Of a stretch of DNA of 14,645 nucleotides, positions 6,487-13,248 are shown one piece after another (positions within the stretch are counted from its first letter, which is position 1; every line of letters starts with the position of its first letter). This DNA comes from an uncultured Actinoplanes sp. (GTDB taxonomy: Bacteria > Actinomycetota > Actinomycetes > Mycobacteriales > Micromonosporaceae), in the NCBI GenBank assembly GCA_934667465.1, contig CAKUMG010000050.1:1-14645 (forward strand). Reading direction: 5' to 3'. The position numbers were made by a program, and so were the translations under genes. The notes under the pieces are model-generated. The model was not told the DNA's origin. It was given only the letters and a program-made list of their open reading frames with translations, and ran no database searches.

Positions 6487-8757
6487 TCAGGACAGGGTGA
6501 CCACCGTCGGAATCGACAGTTCGGAGCCCACGACGCCACCGGTACGGTAGGCGACGACCTGATAGGTGACAGCGCCCGAGGGCGCGGCCGCATCGGTGAA
6601 GGACTGCGTGGACGTGCCCGCGGTGAGCCCGATCCGGCCCATGTAGTGAACCTCCCCCGCGGAAACCCCCTCCACGACAGCCAGCACGCGCGCGGAAACC
6701 GCGTTCGCGGGTGCCTGGGCGCTGAACGAGCTCGTGATCCAGCCGTCGGACGAGTCCGAGGTGGCGGTGTTGGACGTGTAGAGCTTCGAGGAGACGGCCG
6801 TGCCGTTCGCGTCGAGCCAGACCAGTCCCGTACGCACGCGGCGCCCAGCCGTGTCGGCGGCGGCCTGGTACGACGCCACAGCCGTGTACGTCCGGCCCGC
6901 CGAGACGGGCGTGACCGGGCCGGTCGCGCCGATCGTGCCGGCTCCGGTCGCGGTGAGCCGGAGGGCGTCTGTGTCACGTGACACAGTCGTCCGGGAGGCG
7001 CCCGTCCAGCCGTCGAGCCCGGAGAGCAGGTTGCCAGGGATCGCGCCGGCACCGGCCGGAAGCTCCGCGAGCAGCACGCCGTCGCGGTAGACGCGGTAGC
7101 CGCCGATCGGGATGCCGGACAGCGCCACCGACTCGCGCCACGACACCGTGCCGCCCGCGCCGCTGCGGGCCGCGCCGTCGACGACCGGAGCCTCGGGGCT
7201 GCCGACGCCGTAGCGGTAACCGCCGGCCACCACGCCGGTGCTGGTGTTGTCGCTGGTGACGGTGTCGGTCAAAGTCGTCTTGGCGGTACGGGATCCGAGC
7301 TGCACGCCGTACCAGGTGCCCTTGGCGGCGGCCGAGTCGGTGACGACGTTGCCGTGGACCTTGTCGCCGTCGCCGATCGAGATGCCCACGCCGACCGAGT
7401 CGAACGTGCCGCAGCCGCTGCGGAAGCTGCCCGTGCCGCGCCGGCCCGCGTCGGTGACGACGTTGCCGGTGATCGTGTCGGGGCGGGTCTTGGCGGCGTC
7501 GTAGCAGCCGAACACCAGGATGCCGGCCTCCGCGGGGCTCTCGACGACGTTGTCCTGGATGATGTTGTTGCCGCCGGTCCACAGCGTGTGCGTGCTGGTG
7601 TCGTTCTGGTCGGTCACCCTGTCGGGCGTGCCGAGGCTCCCGTCCGGGTCGGTGTAGTCCGTGTAGCCCACGGTGATGCCCGCGCCGTACGAGCCGATGA
7701 TCTTGTTGCCGCGTACCAGGATGCTCTTGGGGTTGGTGACGTTCTTGTTGTTGAACTTCTGGTCGTAGCCGGCGTTGCTCTTGAGGACGATGTGCGCGCC
7801 GTGGAAGACGTTGTCCTTGATCTCGGAGTCGGTGACGGCCTCGTAGTAGAGCGTGCCGTTGTCCTCGCGGCCGAACCGGGTCAGCATCGCCGGGTCGGTG
7901 AAGACGGTGTTGCGCTTGAAGACCAGGCCGCTCATGTTCACCACGTCCAGGCTGTTGCCGAGCATGGTGCCGTCGAACTGGTTGTCCGAGACGATCGTGT
8001 CGGTGGCGAACCCGCCGCCGCCGATGTTGTCCTCGTCGCCCGAGCCGGAGCCGCCGAGGTTGTCCCAGCGGTTGTCGACGACCCGGACGCCGGTCGTGCC
8101 GTTGATCCAGAGCTTGAAGTACTCGATGTTGGTGAACCGCACGTGCCGGACCGTCCACCGGTCGCCGGCCTTGATGCCGCCGCCGGAGTTCGTGGTGGCG
8201 CCGTGGTCGCAGGAGGTGGCGGGCAGCTGTGACCGGTCGGTCGTCAAACCCGCGCCCTGCTTGCAGTTGCCGTTGACCGTGAAGTCGGCGACCAGGGCGG
8301 TGCTGCCCTCCACCGGCGCCGCGGCGTCGTCCGGGCGCACCAGGAACGAGTAGCTGAAGTTGGCGAAGCTGCCGGGCGCGATGACCAGCGTGGTCGCGGT
8401 GATGCCGCTGCCGCGCAGGTTGACGTTCGGCAGCAGCTTGAGCGGCTTGGCCAGCGTGTAGACGCCCTCGGCCAGGAAGACGGTGGCCGGCGCGGCGGTG
8501 GTGGCGACCTTGGCTGCCTTGGCGACCACGGCCGTGAGCGCGGCCCGGTCGTCGGCTCCGTCGCCCTTCGGGGCGGGCGCCGCGAAGCACAGCGGGTCGG
8601 CGGCGCAGTCCGCGGCGGTCAGGGCCGCGGCCCCGACGGCCGGGGTCAGGGTGTAGCTCTTCTCCGCGGTGGAGGCGGCGTGTGCAACGTTCGCGAACAG
8701 GCCCAGCTGGGCGATCGCTGCCATGAGGAGGACGAGGAAACCGGTCGTGCGCTTCAT
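6487..8757 (-). CDS. Secreted right-handed parallel beta-helix (pectate-lyase-like) protein with a split Fn3 domain
   Basis: The product is 756 aa. A signal peptide occupies residues 1-27 (MKRTT, hydrophobic core, ANVAHA|AST). Residues 60-115 follow the pectate-lyase superfamily entry: GDGADDRAALTAVV, then VFLAEGVYTL and NVNLRGSG. Beta-helix coils with repeated N-x-(V/F/I) strand ends run to about 515 (VVDNRWDNL, VSDNQFDG, FKRNTVF, IKDNVFHG, VRGNKIIG, IQDNVVES, ITGNVVTD, VHGNVVTD). Residues 522-566 and 713-756 together make one fibronectin III domain, interrupted at 567-712 by a CBM-like jelly roll. Six Cys are present (51, 57, 165, 183, 418, 449). It should act outside the cell on or bound to a polysaccharide; lyase, hydrolase or purely structural roles cannot be separated. 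ATG 8757 overlaps the acyltransferase stop and has GAGGAG six bases upstream. The same frame stays open to 9381, but that part is acyltransferase DNA read out of frame. Confidence 0.88.
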   Translation of the reverse strand: MKRTTGFLVLLMAAIAQLGLFANVAHAASTAEKSYTLTPAVGAAALTAADCAADPLCFAAPAPKGDGADDRAALTAVVAKAAKVATTAAPATVFLAEGVYTLAKPLKLLPNVNLRGSGITATTLVIAPGSFANFSYSFLVRPDDAAAPVEGSTALVADFTVNGNCKQGAGLTTDRSQLPATSCDHGATTNSGGGIKAGDRWTVRHVRFTNIEYFKLWINGTTGVRVVDNRWDNLGGSGSGDEDNIGGGGFATDTIVSDNQFDGTMLGNSLDVVNMSGLVFKRNTVFTDPAMLTRFGREDNGTLYYEAVTDSEIKDNVFHGAHIVLKSNAGYDQKFNNKNVTNPKSILVRGNKIIGSYGAGITVGYTDYTDPDGSLGTPDRVTDQNDTSTHTLWTGGNNIIQDNVVESPAEAGILVFGCYDAAKTRPDTITGNVVTDAGRRGTGSFRSGCGTFDSVGVGISIGDGDKVHGNVVTDSAAAKGTWYGVQLGSRTAKTTLTDTVTSDNTSTGVVAGGYRYGVGSPEAPVVDGAARSGAGGTVSWRESVALSGIPIGGYRVYRDGVLLAELPAGAGAIPGNLLSGLDGWTGASRTTVSRDTDALRLTATGAGTIGATGPVTPVSAGRTYTAVASYQAAADTAGRRVRTGLVWLDANGTAVSSKLYTSNTATSDSSDGWITSSFSAQAPANAVSARVLAVVEGVSAGEVHYMGRIGLTAGTSTQSFTDAAAPSGAVTYQVVAYRTGGVVGSELSIPTVVTLS

Positions 8758-9911
8758 GCCCTGCTCCTCTCCCTGTGCCGGCTGACGTACGTGGGTGCCG
8801 CTTGCGGACGTTGCAACGTTGCTTGCAGGACGGTTCTGAGCCGGTCCGTATGGCGCTCGGTGACTTGCGCGAACGCCCAGCCGAGCACGAGCATCCCGGC
8901 GGTGAGGGCCGCGAGTGCGAGCCAGTGCCCCGGCGTCGGCGCCCACCTGGCCGCCACGTCCGGGGTGAGCAGGGCGGCGATCATGGCTGCGACGGGCAGG
9001 TGCACTGCGTACAGCGAGTACGACGATTCTGCGTAACGTGACACAGCCTCGAGGGCGCGCTGCGGCAGGCCCGTCCAGCGGAGGTCGGTGACCAGCAGCG
9101 CGACCAGGACCGCCGTGACGCCGGCGAGCAGGAGGACGTTGAGCGAGCTGTAGTTCGCGTACGTCAGGTAGAGCGCGCCGCAGAGTGCCAGACCCGCCAC
9201 CGCCCGCACGACTGCCAGGTTCTCGGGCAGGCGCCTCGCGATCGGTTCGCGGAACCAGGCGACGGCCGCACCGAGCAGCCAGACCGGCAGGTACATGAGC
9301 ACCTTGGGGCCGGCCAGTGCCAGGATCGCGAGCAGGAGCACCGCATTCAGGACGCGCGCCCTGGTGTTCGTGCCGCGCCATGCGTACAGCGCCAGCGGCA
9401 GCACCGCGTAGTAGACCGCCTCGTAGGCCAAAGACCAGAGCGAGGCATTCGTCCCGTACGTGTGCACGACCATGGTCTGCAGGAACGTCACATTGCCGAG
9501 CGCCGTCAGCGGATCGAGCCGCCCCGCGAGATCGCTCGCCGGCACGGTGTCGTGGTAGGCGGGGTCACCCTGGTAGATCGACGTGTCCCCGAGCAGCGCG
9601 AGCCCGAGGTGGTCCAGTACGGCGGTGAGCGCCACGGCCGGGATCAGCACGATCCACAGCCGGCCCAGGCGGGCACTGACGTACCGGGACCAGGTGAAGG
9701 TGCCCCGCCGGAACGCGTTCAGGACGCTGCCGCCGACCCAGTAGCCGCTGAGCACGAAGAAGACGAGCACGGCGGCGGGGCCGAGGCCCGTGATCGCGTA
9801 CAGGAAGCCCTCGCCCTCGGCGAAGAGCAGGGTGCGCAGGTGGTAGACGACGACCAGGATCGCCGCCACGGCGCGCATCGCGTTGAGCGCGTGGTGGGTC
9901 TTCGCGCTCAT
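8754..9911 (-). CDS. Acyltransferase-3 family integral membrane O-acyltransferase
   Basis: The product is 385 aa with about ten to eleven membrane helices. The N-terminal motif R13-x10-H24 (MRAVAAILVVVYH) is the conserved Arg/His pair of this family. FFVLSGYWVG (51-60), SARLGRLW (79-86), SLWSLAYEAVYY (157-168) and SYSLYAVHLPV (297-307) are the other family landmarks. No C-terminal SGNH domain is present. Such proteins carry acyl groups, often acetyl, across the membrane onto extracellular polysaccharides, glycopeptides or lipids. ATG 9911 is chosen because AAGGAG lies eight bases upstream and it overlaps the previous stop (ATGA). Its own stop overlaps the start of the beta-helix gene in the same way. 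The family is secure; the acceptor is unknown but is plausibly the glycan handled by the beta-helix protein. Confidence 0.92.
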   Translation of the reverse strand: MSAKTHHALNAMRAVAAILVVVYHLRTLLFAEGEGFLYAITGLGPAAVLVFFVLSGYWVGGSVLNAFRRGTFTWSRYVSARLGRLWIVLIPAVALTAVLDHLGLALLGDTSIYQGDPAYHDTVPASDLAGRLDPLTALGNVTFLQTMVVHTYGTNASLWSLAYEAVYYAVLPLALYAWRGTNTRARVLNAVLLLAILALAGPKVLMYLPVWLLGAAVAWFREPIARRLPENLAVVRAVAGLALCGALYLTYANYSSLNVLLLAGVTAVLVALLVTDLRWTGLPQRALEAVSRYAESSYSLYAVHLPVAAMIAALLTPDVAARWAPTPGHWLALAALTAGMLVLGWAFAQVTERHTDRLRTVLQATLQRPQAAPTYVSRHRERSRA

Positions 9912-10270
9912 GACGCCGGCTCCTTCTTCAGACCGACGAGCCCCAGCGGTACGGCCGTCGCGCTCAGCGCCAGCCCGATGAGCACGGCGAAGTAGACGGC
10001 GTCCGTGTGACCCAGCGCGTGCATCGGCCCGCAGGCGGCGAAGATCAGCACGGCGAGCCCCAGCGGCGGGCGCCACAGGCGGTCCGCGACCTCGGGCACG
10101 CTGCGCCGGCGACGGTGCCGCCACGGCCGCTGTGTATCGGTGAACAGGCCCGCGGCCGGGGCGTTGGCGCGGTGCGAACCGCGGTGGAAGCGCTGGTCAC
10201 CGGGCGCGTTGCTGCGCCCCGGTGTCCGGCGCTCGGCGCCCACGGGCGCCGCGGTCTGGTCGATTCGCAC
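9908..10270 (-). CDS. Small hypothetical membrane protein, first gene of the acyltransferase operon
   Basis: The product is 120 aa and the family is not recognised. Residues 1-66 are polar, rich in Arg and probably disordered (RHRRRRS at 51-57). Residues 69-85 and 91-114 are hydrophobic and would form a two-helix hairpin separated by HALGHTDAV, with a short LKKEPAS tail. Its stop codon overlaps the acyltransferase ATG (ATGA), which is the main evidence that the frame is translated. The start is uncertain: GTG 10270 has no convincing Shine-Dalgarno, and GTG 10243 (residue 10) or GTG at residue 58 are alternatives. With the last, the protein would be only the membrane part. It may be an accessory subunit of the acyltransferase; this is inference from position only. 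Confidence 0.6.
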   Translation of the reverse strand: MRIDQTAAPVGAERRTPGRSNAPGDQRFHRGSHRANAPAAGLFTDTQRPWRHRRRRSVPEVADRLWRPPLGLAVLIFAACGPMHALGHTDAVYFAVLIGLALSATAVPLGLVGLKKEPAS

Positions 10271-10396
10271 GTCGTACTGTCGGCCGTGCCTCCCCGGTCA
10301 TGAGATCTTCCGGGCGCTCAAGATCGGGTCAGAGTTTCTGTCGTACCCCCGGGCTACCGTGCACTTCTCTTGCTTCCGGTCCTCAGGGGGTCTGCG
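10271..10396. other. Divergent promoter region between the acyltransferase operon and the GHAH/HEEH-DUF6745 pair
   Basis: This region of 126 bp separates two divergent start codons. TACCGT at 10355-10360 fits an actinobacterial -10 on the plus strand and would give a leader of about 30 bases, but no good -35 lies 16-18 bases before it. Nothing convincing is visible for the minus strand. The ribosome binding site AGGGGG at 10385-10390 belongs to the plus-strand gene. Confidence 0.35.
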
Positions 10397-10711
10397 GTGT
10401 ATCGGCAGGGTGCTGGTCTGTTCGTTCCGGGGGGCGACCTGCCCCAGGAGCTGCGCCCGGGCCCACGCGACCGCCGGGGCCGCATGGTCGTCGCCCGCGG
10501 CGAGGCCACCGGTCACGCCCACGTGGTCGGCGGCCCGGGCCTGGCGCTGCTGGCCGAGCGCGACAACCCGGACAACATGTGGATCGACGTGCCCGCCCAC
10601 GGCCGGGTGACCCACGAGGAGCACGGCCCGATCCCGCTGCCCGCCGGCCGCTACCGCGTGATCCGCCAGCGCGAATACGTTCCGGGCGCCTTCCGCCCGG
10701 TCGCGGACTGA
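10397..10711 (+). CDS. Conserved small protein with GHAH and HEEH motifs, partner of DUF6745
   Basis: The product is 104 aa. GTG 10397 is preferred over ATG 10370 because AGGGGG lies six bases upstream and the N-terminus then reads (M)YRQGAGLFVPG, as I remember for relatives. The protein is a compact, probably all-beta domain: DRRGRMVVARGEATGHAH (25-42), a variable loop, MWIDV, THEEHGPIPLP (72-82) and YRVIRQREYVPG (86-97). The two motifs GHAH (39-42) and HEEH (73-76) carry four His and two Glu and suggest a metal site or a catalytic pair. No named function is known to me. The next gene starts 12 bases later, so the two form an operon. I recall small proteins of this type beside DUF6745 genes in other bacteria; that association was not checked. 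Confidence 0.75.
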   Translation: MYRQGAGLFVPGGDLPQELRPGPRDRRGRMVVARGEATGHAHVVGGPGLALLAERDNPDNMWIDVPAHGRVTHEEHGPIPLPAGRYRVIRQREYVPGAFRPVAD

Positions 10712-10723
10712 GGGGCCGGCACC

Positions 10724-11956
10724 ATGACGCAGCTGACCGCTTCGCAGGAGACAGCCGCCGCGGCCGTCGAGGACCAGTGGCTCGCCGCGGGCCTGGCGAC
10801 CGGCCCCGCCGACCGGGACGCGGCCGCAGCCGGGGTGGCCCTGGCCTACACGGCGGCGGGCCTGCCACCACCGGCCCGCGTCTTCTGGCTCGGCTCACCG
10901 CGGGCCGGGGCCGTGGCGGCGGCCCTCCTCTCCGGCGCCGTCGCGGAGCTGCCCGACGTGCCGTGGGTCCGCGACGTCGAGCGCGAGCTGACCCGGCAGG
11001 GCTGGCGACCGGGTCAGCCGGTGGGGCGCCCGGTGCGCACCGCGGTCCGCACGACCCCGTGGGCGCGGGCCCGGGCGGAGGGGCTGGCCATGTTCGGCGT
11101 CCAGGGGTGGGCCCAGCTGAGCGCGGCGGCGGGCCGCCGATCCTGGGCTCTGATCATGGACCGCGTCGCCGGCCGGGTCCGGGGGCGGCTGCGGGAGGAT
11201 CTGGCCGAGCTTCCCGGTGACCTGGCCGGCGCCGCCTCCCGCGCGGTGCTCGACGCGGTCTACGGACAGCACGACGCCGCCTGGCTGTGCACCTTCGCCG
11301 CCGCTGCTCAGCTGACGGCCGCCCGTGATCCTCTGCCGGACGGCCCGGCGGGCCTGGCCGGAGGCGACGCGATCGGGAGCGGCCCGGCGGACCCGGCCGG
11401 GGGCGACGCGGTCGGGAGCGGGTTGGCGGGCTTGGCGGCGACGGCACGTGAGATCGGCTGGTGGTGGCCCTTCGCCGAGGCGGCCGTGCTGACCGAGCGT
11501 CCCACCGTGTTGTCCCGCGACAACGTGGGCCGTCTTCACGGTGAAGAAGCCGCCATGAGCTTCTCCGACGGCTATGAGCTGTGGGCCTGGCGCGGCATGC
11601 CGATCCCGCCGGCCCTCGCCGCCGATCTCCCCACCCTCACCGCCGACCGCATCCGCGCCGAGGAGAACGCCGAGCTGCGCCGGGTCCTGCTCGAGCACTA
11701 CGGCTACGAGCGCTATCTGCGGGAGTCGGGGGCCCGCAAGCGCCACACCGACGACACGGGGACGCTGTGGCATCTCGACCTCCCGGGCGACGAGCCCCTC
11801 GTGATGGTCGAGGTCGTCAACGCCACGCCCGAGCCGGACGGCACCAGCCGCATCTACTGGCTGCGGGTCCCGCCCGGCACCGGGACGGCGCGGGCGGGGG
11901 TCGCCTGGACGTTCGGCCTCACCGCCGATGAGTACCACCCGCAGGTGCAGACCTGA
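10724..11956 (+). CDS. DUF6745-type protein of unknown function
   Basis: The product is 410 aa, cytosolic and without signal or membrane segments. ATG 10724 follows GAGGGG (10710-10715), which overlaps the previous stop codon. The pattern matches what I recall of DUF6745: an Ala-rich helical N-terminal half (FWLGSPRAGAVAAALL at 54-69), REIGWWWPFAEAAVLTERP (242-260), RLHGEEAAMSFSDGYELWAW (270-289), RIRAEENAELRRVLLEHYG (309-327), ERYLRESGA (329-337), DEPLVMVEVVNATPEPDG (356-373) and AGVAWTFGLTADEYHPQVQT at the C-terminus. No catalytic motif can be named. Residues 207-232 are a duplicated 13-aa Gly/Ala/Asp insert between the two halves. It is co-transcribed with the GHAH/HEEH protein. Confidence 0.82.
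   Translation: MTQLTASQETAAAAVEDQWLAAGLATGPADRDAAAAGVALAYTAAGLPPPARVFWLGSPRAGAVAAALLSGAVAELPDVPWVRDVERELTRQGWRPGQPVGRPVRTAVRTTPWARARAEGLAMFGVQGWAQLSAAAGRRSWALIMDRVAGRVRGRLREDLAELPGDLAGAASRAVLDAVYGQHDAAWLCTFAAAAQLTAARDPLPDGPAGLAGGDAIGSGPADPAGGDAVGSGLAGLAATAREIGWWWPFAEAAVLTERPTVLSRDNVGRLHGEEAAMSFSDGYELWAWRGMPIPPALAADLPTLTADRIRAEENAELRRVLLEHYGYERYLRESGARKRHTDDTGTLWHLDLPGDEPLVMVEVVNATPEPDGTSRIYWLRVPPGTGTARAGVAWTFGLTADEYHPQVQT
11342..11419 (+). repeat. In-frame 39-bp duplication inside the DUF6745 gene
   Basis: The two 39-bp units 11342-11380 and 11381-11419 encode GPAGLAGGDAIGS and GPADPAGGDAVGS. A partial third copy (GLAGLA) follows. They sit in a linker between the N-terminal helical half and the conserved C-terminal half, so they probably lengthen a flexible loop. 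Confidence 0.85.
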
Positions 11957-12018
11957 CTTTCCACCCCCTCGTCTCTTCGTGGGTTGTCCGATCGGGCGGA
12001 CGCCGTTCGTCACTGTGA

Positions 12019-12144
12019 CGACGTCCGCCATCGCGGCGACGTCTGCCATCGCGGCGACGTCTGCCATCGCGGCGGTGTCCGTCATCGCTGCGCCGTCCGT
12101 CGTCGCAGCGTCGCCCGCCATCGCGGCGCCGCTCGTCACGCCGA
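12019..12144. repeat. Seven tandem 18-bp repeats upstream of the SRPBCC gene
   Basis: Units begin at 12019, 12037, 12055, 12073, 12091, 12109 and 12127. The best copies (2 and 3) are identical and read CGACGTCTGCCATCGCGG; unit 1 differs by one base and units 4-7 are progressively diverged. The array fills most of the 206-bp gap between the DUF6745 stop and the SRPBCC start. A TGA at 12016-12018 closes the SRPBCC frame immediately before the array. The other frames stay open, as expected of GC-rich repeats with a period divisible by three, but I see no start that makes it a credible protein. Confidence 0.88.
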
Positions 12145-12150
12145 CCAAAC

Positions 12151-12157
12151 GAGGGAG
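12151..12157 (+). promoter_or_regulatory. Ribosome binding site that decides the SRPBCC start
   Basis: GAGGGAG ends five bases before GTG 12163. The in-frame GTG at 12157 overlaps this site and cannot use it, so 12163 is the better start. Confidence 0.7.
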
Positions 12158-12162
12158 TGCCC

Positions 12163-12633
12163 GTGGATTCGATCACCGGTGCCGAGGTTGCTGTTGCCCT
12201 GCCCGTCCCGCTGCCGCCCGAACAGATGTGGGAGCGCATCACCGAGGTGGGCCGCATCGGGGAGTGGAGCCCGGAGGCCACGGGCGCCCGCTGGTGCGAC
12301 ACCGGCGGGCAGCCCGCGGTGGGCGCCCGCTTCATCGCCCACAACAGGTTCCCCAACGGCCTCGAGACCACTGTCACCTGCGAGGTCGTCGAGTCCACCC
12401 CGGCGGCCTCGTTCGCCTGGAACGTCCTCGATCCCGAGGGTCTGGTCGGCTCGACCTGGCGCTACGAGCTCCGGCCCGGGTCCTCGCCCGGCACCACGGT
12501 CGTGCACCAGACCTTCACCCACGGTCCGGGCTTCTCGGGCGCCCGCGCCGACCCGGACACCTTCCACGACCGCATGGCCACGATCTGCCGCAACATGGCC
12601 ACCACCATCGCCGCCATGGCCGCCGCCCCCTGA
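12163..12633 (+). CDS. SRPBCC (polyketide cyclase/START-like) ligand-binding protein
   Basis: The product is 156 aa. It starts (M)DSITGAEVAVALPVPLPPE and then follows the SRPBCC helix-grip pattern: MWERITEVGRIGEWSPE (the first helix and its W-x-P landmark), GARFIAHNRF, a strand-rich middle (TTVTCEVVESTPAASFAWNV), STWRYELRPG and TTVVHQTFTHGPG. A C-terminal helix (FHDRMATICRNMATTIAAMAA) completes it. Such proteins enclose a hydrophobic ligand; some are cyclases or hydrolases and many are uncharacterised. No catalytic residue can be assigned. It has no signal peptide. It stands alone on the plus strand, 206 bp after the DUF6745 gene, with the 18-bp array between them, so common transcription is possible but not shown. 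Confidence 0.85.
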   Translation: MDSITGAEVAVALPVPLPPEQMWERITEVGRIGEWSPEATGARWCDTGGQPAVGARFIAHNRFPNGLETTVTCEVVESTPAASFAWNVLDPEGLVGSTWRYELRPGSSPGTTVVHQTFTHGPGFSGARADPDTFHDRMATICRNMATTIAAMAAAP

Positions 12634-13248
12634 TCGAGCACCCCACCCGGCCCGCTTTGCTCGGCTTGCAGGTGGGAGGTTGTGGAGCGGCTCGACCGCA
12701 CGGCAACCCGCGCAGCGCGCCCACGCAGCACCCCGGGCGGCGGTCACGCACGGCGCCCGGGCGCAGCGTCCCCGGCCGCAGCGTCCCCGAACGCAGCGTC
12801 CCCGGGCGGCGGTCGCGCACGGCCTCCAGGCGCAGCGTCCCCAGGCCGCGGACACGCACGGCGCCCGGGCGCAGCGCCCCCAGGCCGCGGTGCACCGAGG
12901 GATGCTGCGGCGGCCTGTACGTCACCATCGTGCGGGACGGCCGTGCCACCGACGAGAGTCAGGCTCGCCGCCTCCGGCCGTCGCCCGCGGCGGCCAGGAG
13001 GCGGCGCCGGCCATGCGCGAGCGGGCGCACGTACGGCGCTCGGGCGCAGCGCCCCGGGCGGCGGCTTCGCACCGTGTCTCGGAGCGGCGTACTCAGGCGG
13101 TCTCCCGGAGCGGCACCCTCGGCGGCGTCGGCCCGGTACAGCCCGTGATGGATCAAGCAGCAACGGCACGGGCGCCGGTGCTGACCGGACCGCGGGGCGG
13201 CCGGCTGCCGCGTCAGCCGTGGGCGGGCCGCCGGTGCCGGGGCGGCTG
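12634..13248. other. Gene-free 615-bp GC-rich stretch between convergent genes
   Basis: No frame here has both a plausible start with a ribosome binding site and protein-like composition; the long open frames are Arg/Pro/Ala-rich read-through. The left half carries the imperfect GCAGCG repeats (separate entry), and one more copy is at 13046. The segment near 12912-12960 (GGCCTGTACGTCACCATCG) reads as LYVTIVRDGRATDES in one frame, which looks more protein-like than its surroundings and could be a remnant. A small inverted repeat CGGCTG/CAGCCG (13202-13219) lies downstream of the STM4011-like gene on the minus strand and is too weak to call a terminator. Confidence 0.6.
12722..12900. repeat. 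Imperfect GC-rich repeats with 15-bp and about 39-bp spacing
   Basis: The core GCAGCG(T/C)CCCC occurs at 12763, 12778, 12793, 12832 and 12871, with a variant GCAGCACCCC at 12725. Spacings are 38, 15, 15, 39 and 39 bp. The longer units also share GGGCGGCGGTC or AGGCCGCGG and GCACGGC between cores. It looks like a 39-bp unit in which a 15-bp sub-unit has expanded. It lies in the convergent gap after the SRPBCC gene. Confidence 0.8.

Noticed and set aside
6974..8590. Minus-strand open frame of 538 codons overlapping the beta-helix gene
   Set aside because: It is the beta-helix gene in a shifted frame with Arg/Gln-rich composition; the signal peptide and repeats are in the other frame.
8758..9381. 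N-terminal extension of the beta-helix frame to 9381
   Set aside because: It would override a good signal peptide and ribosome binding site, and it overlaps the acyltransferase coding region out of frame.
10355..10360. TACCGT as -10 box of the GHAH/HEEH operon
   Set aside because: Position is good but no -35 element can be recognised, and such hexamers are common by chance.
10895..12148. Minus-strand open frame of 417 codons opposite the DUF6745 gene
   Set aside because: DUF6745 motifs are on the plus strand; this frame has no recognisable domain and its N-terminus is only the 18-bp repeat read as AAMADV units.
13202..13219. CGGCTG/CAGCCG hairpin as terminator of the STM4011-like gene
   Set aside because: Only six base pairs with a six-base loop and no U-tract in very GC-rich DNA.
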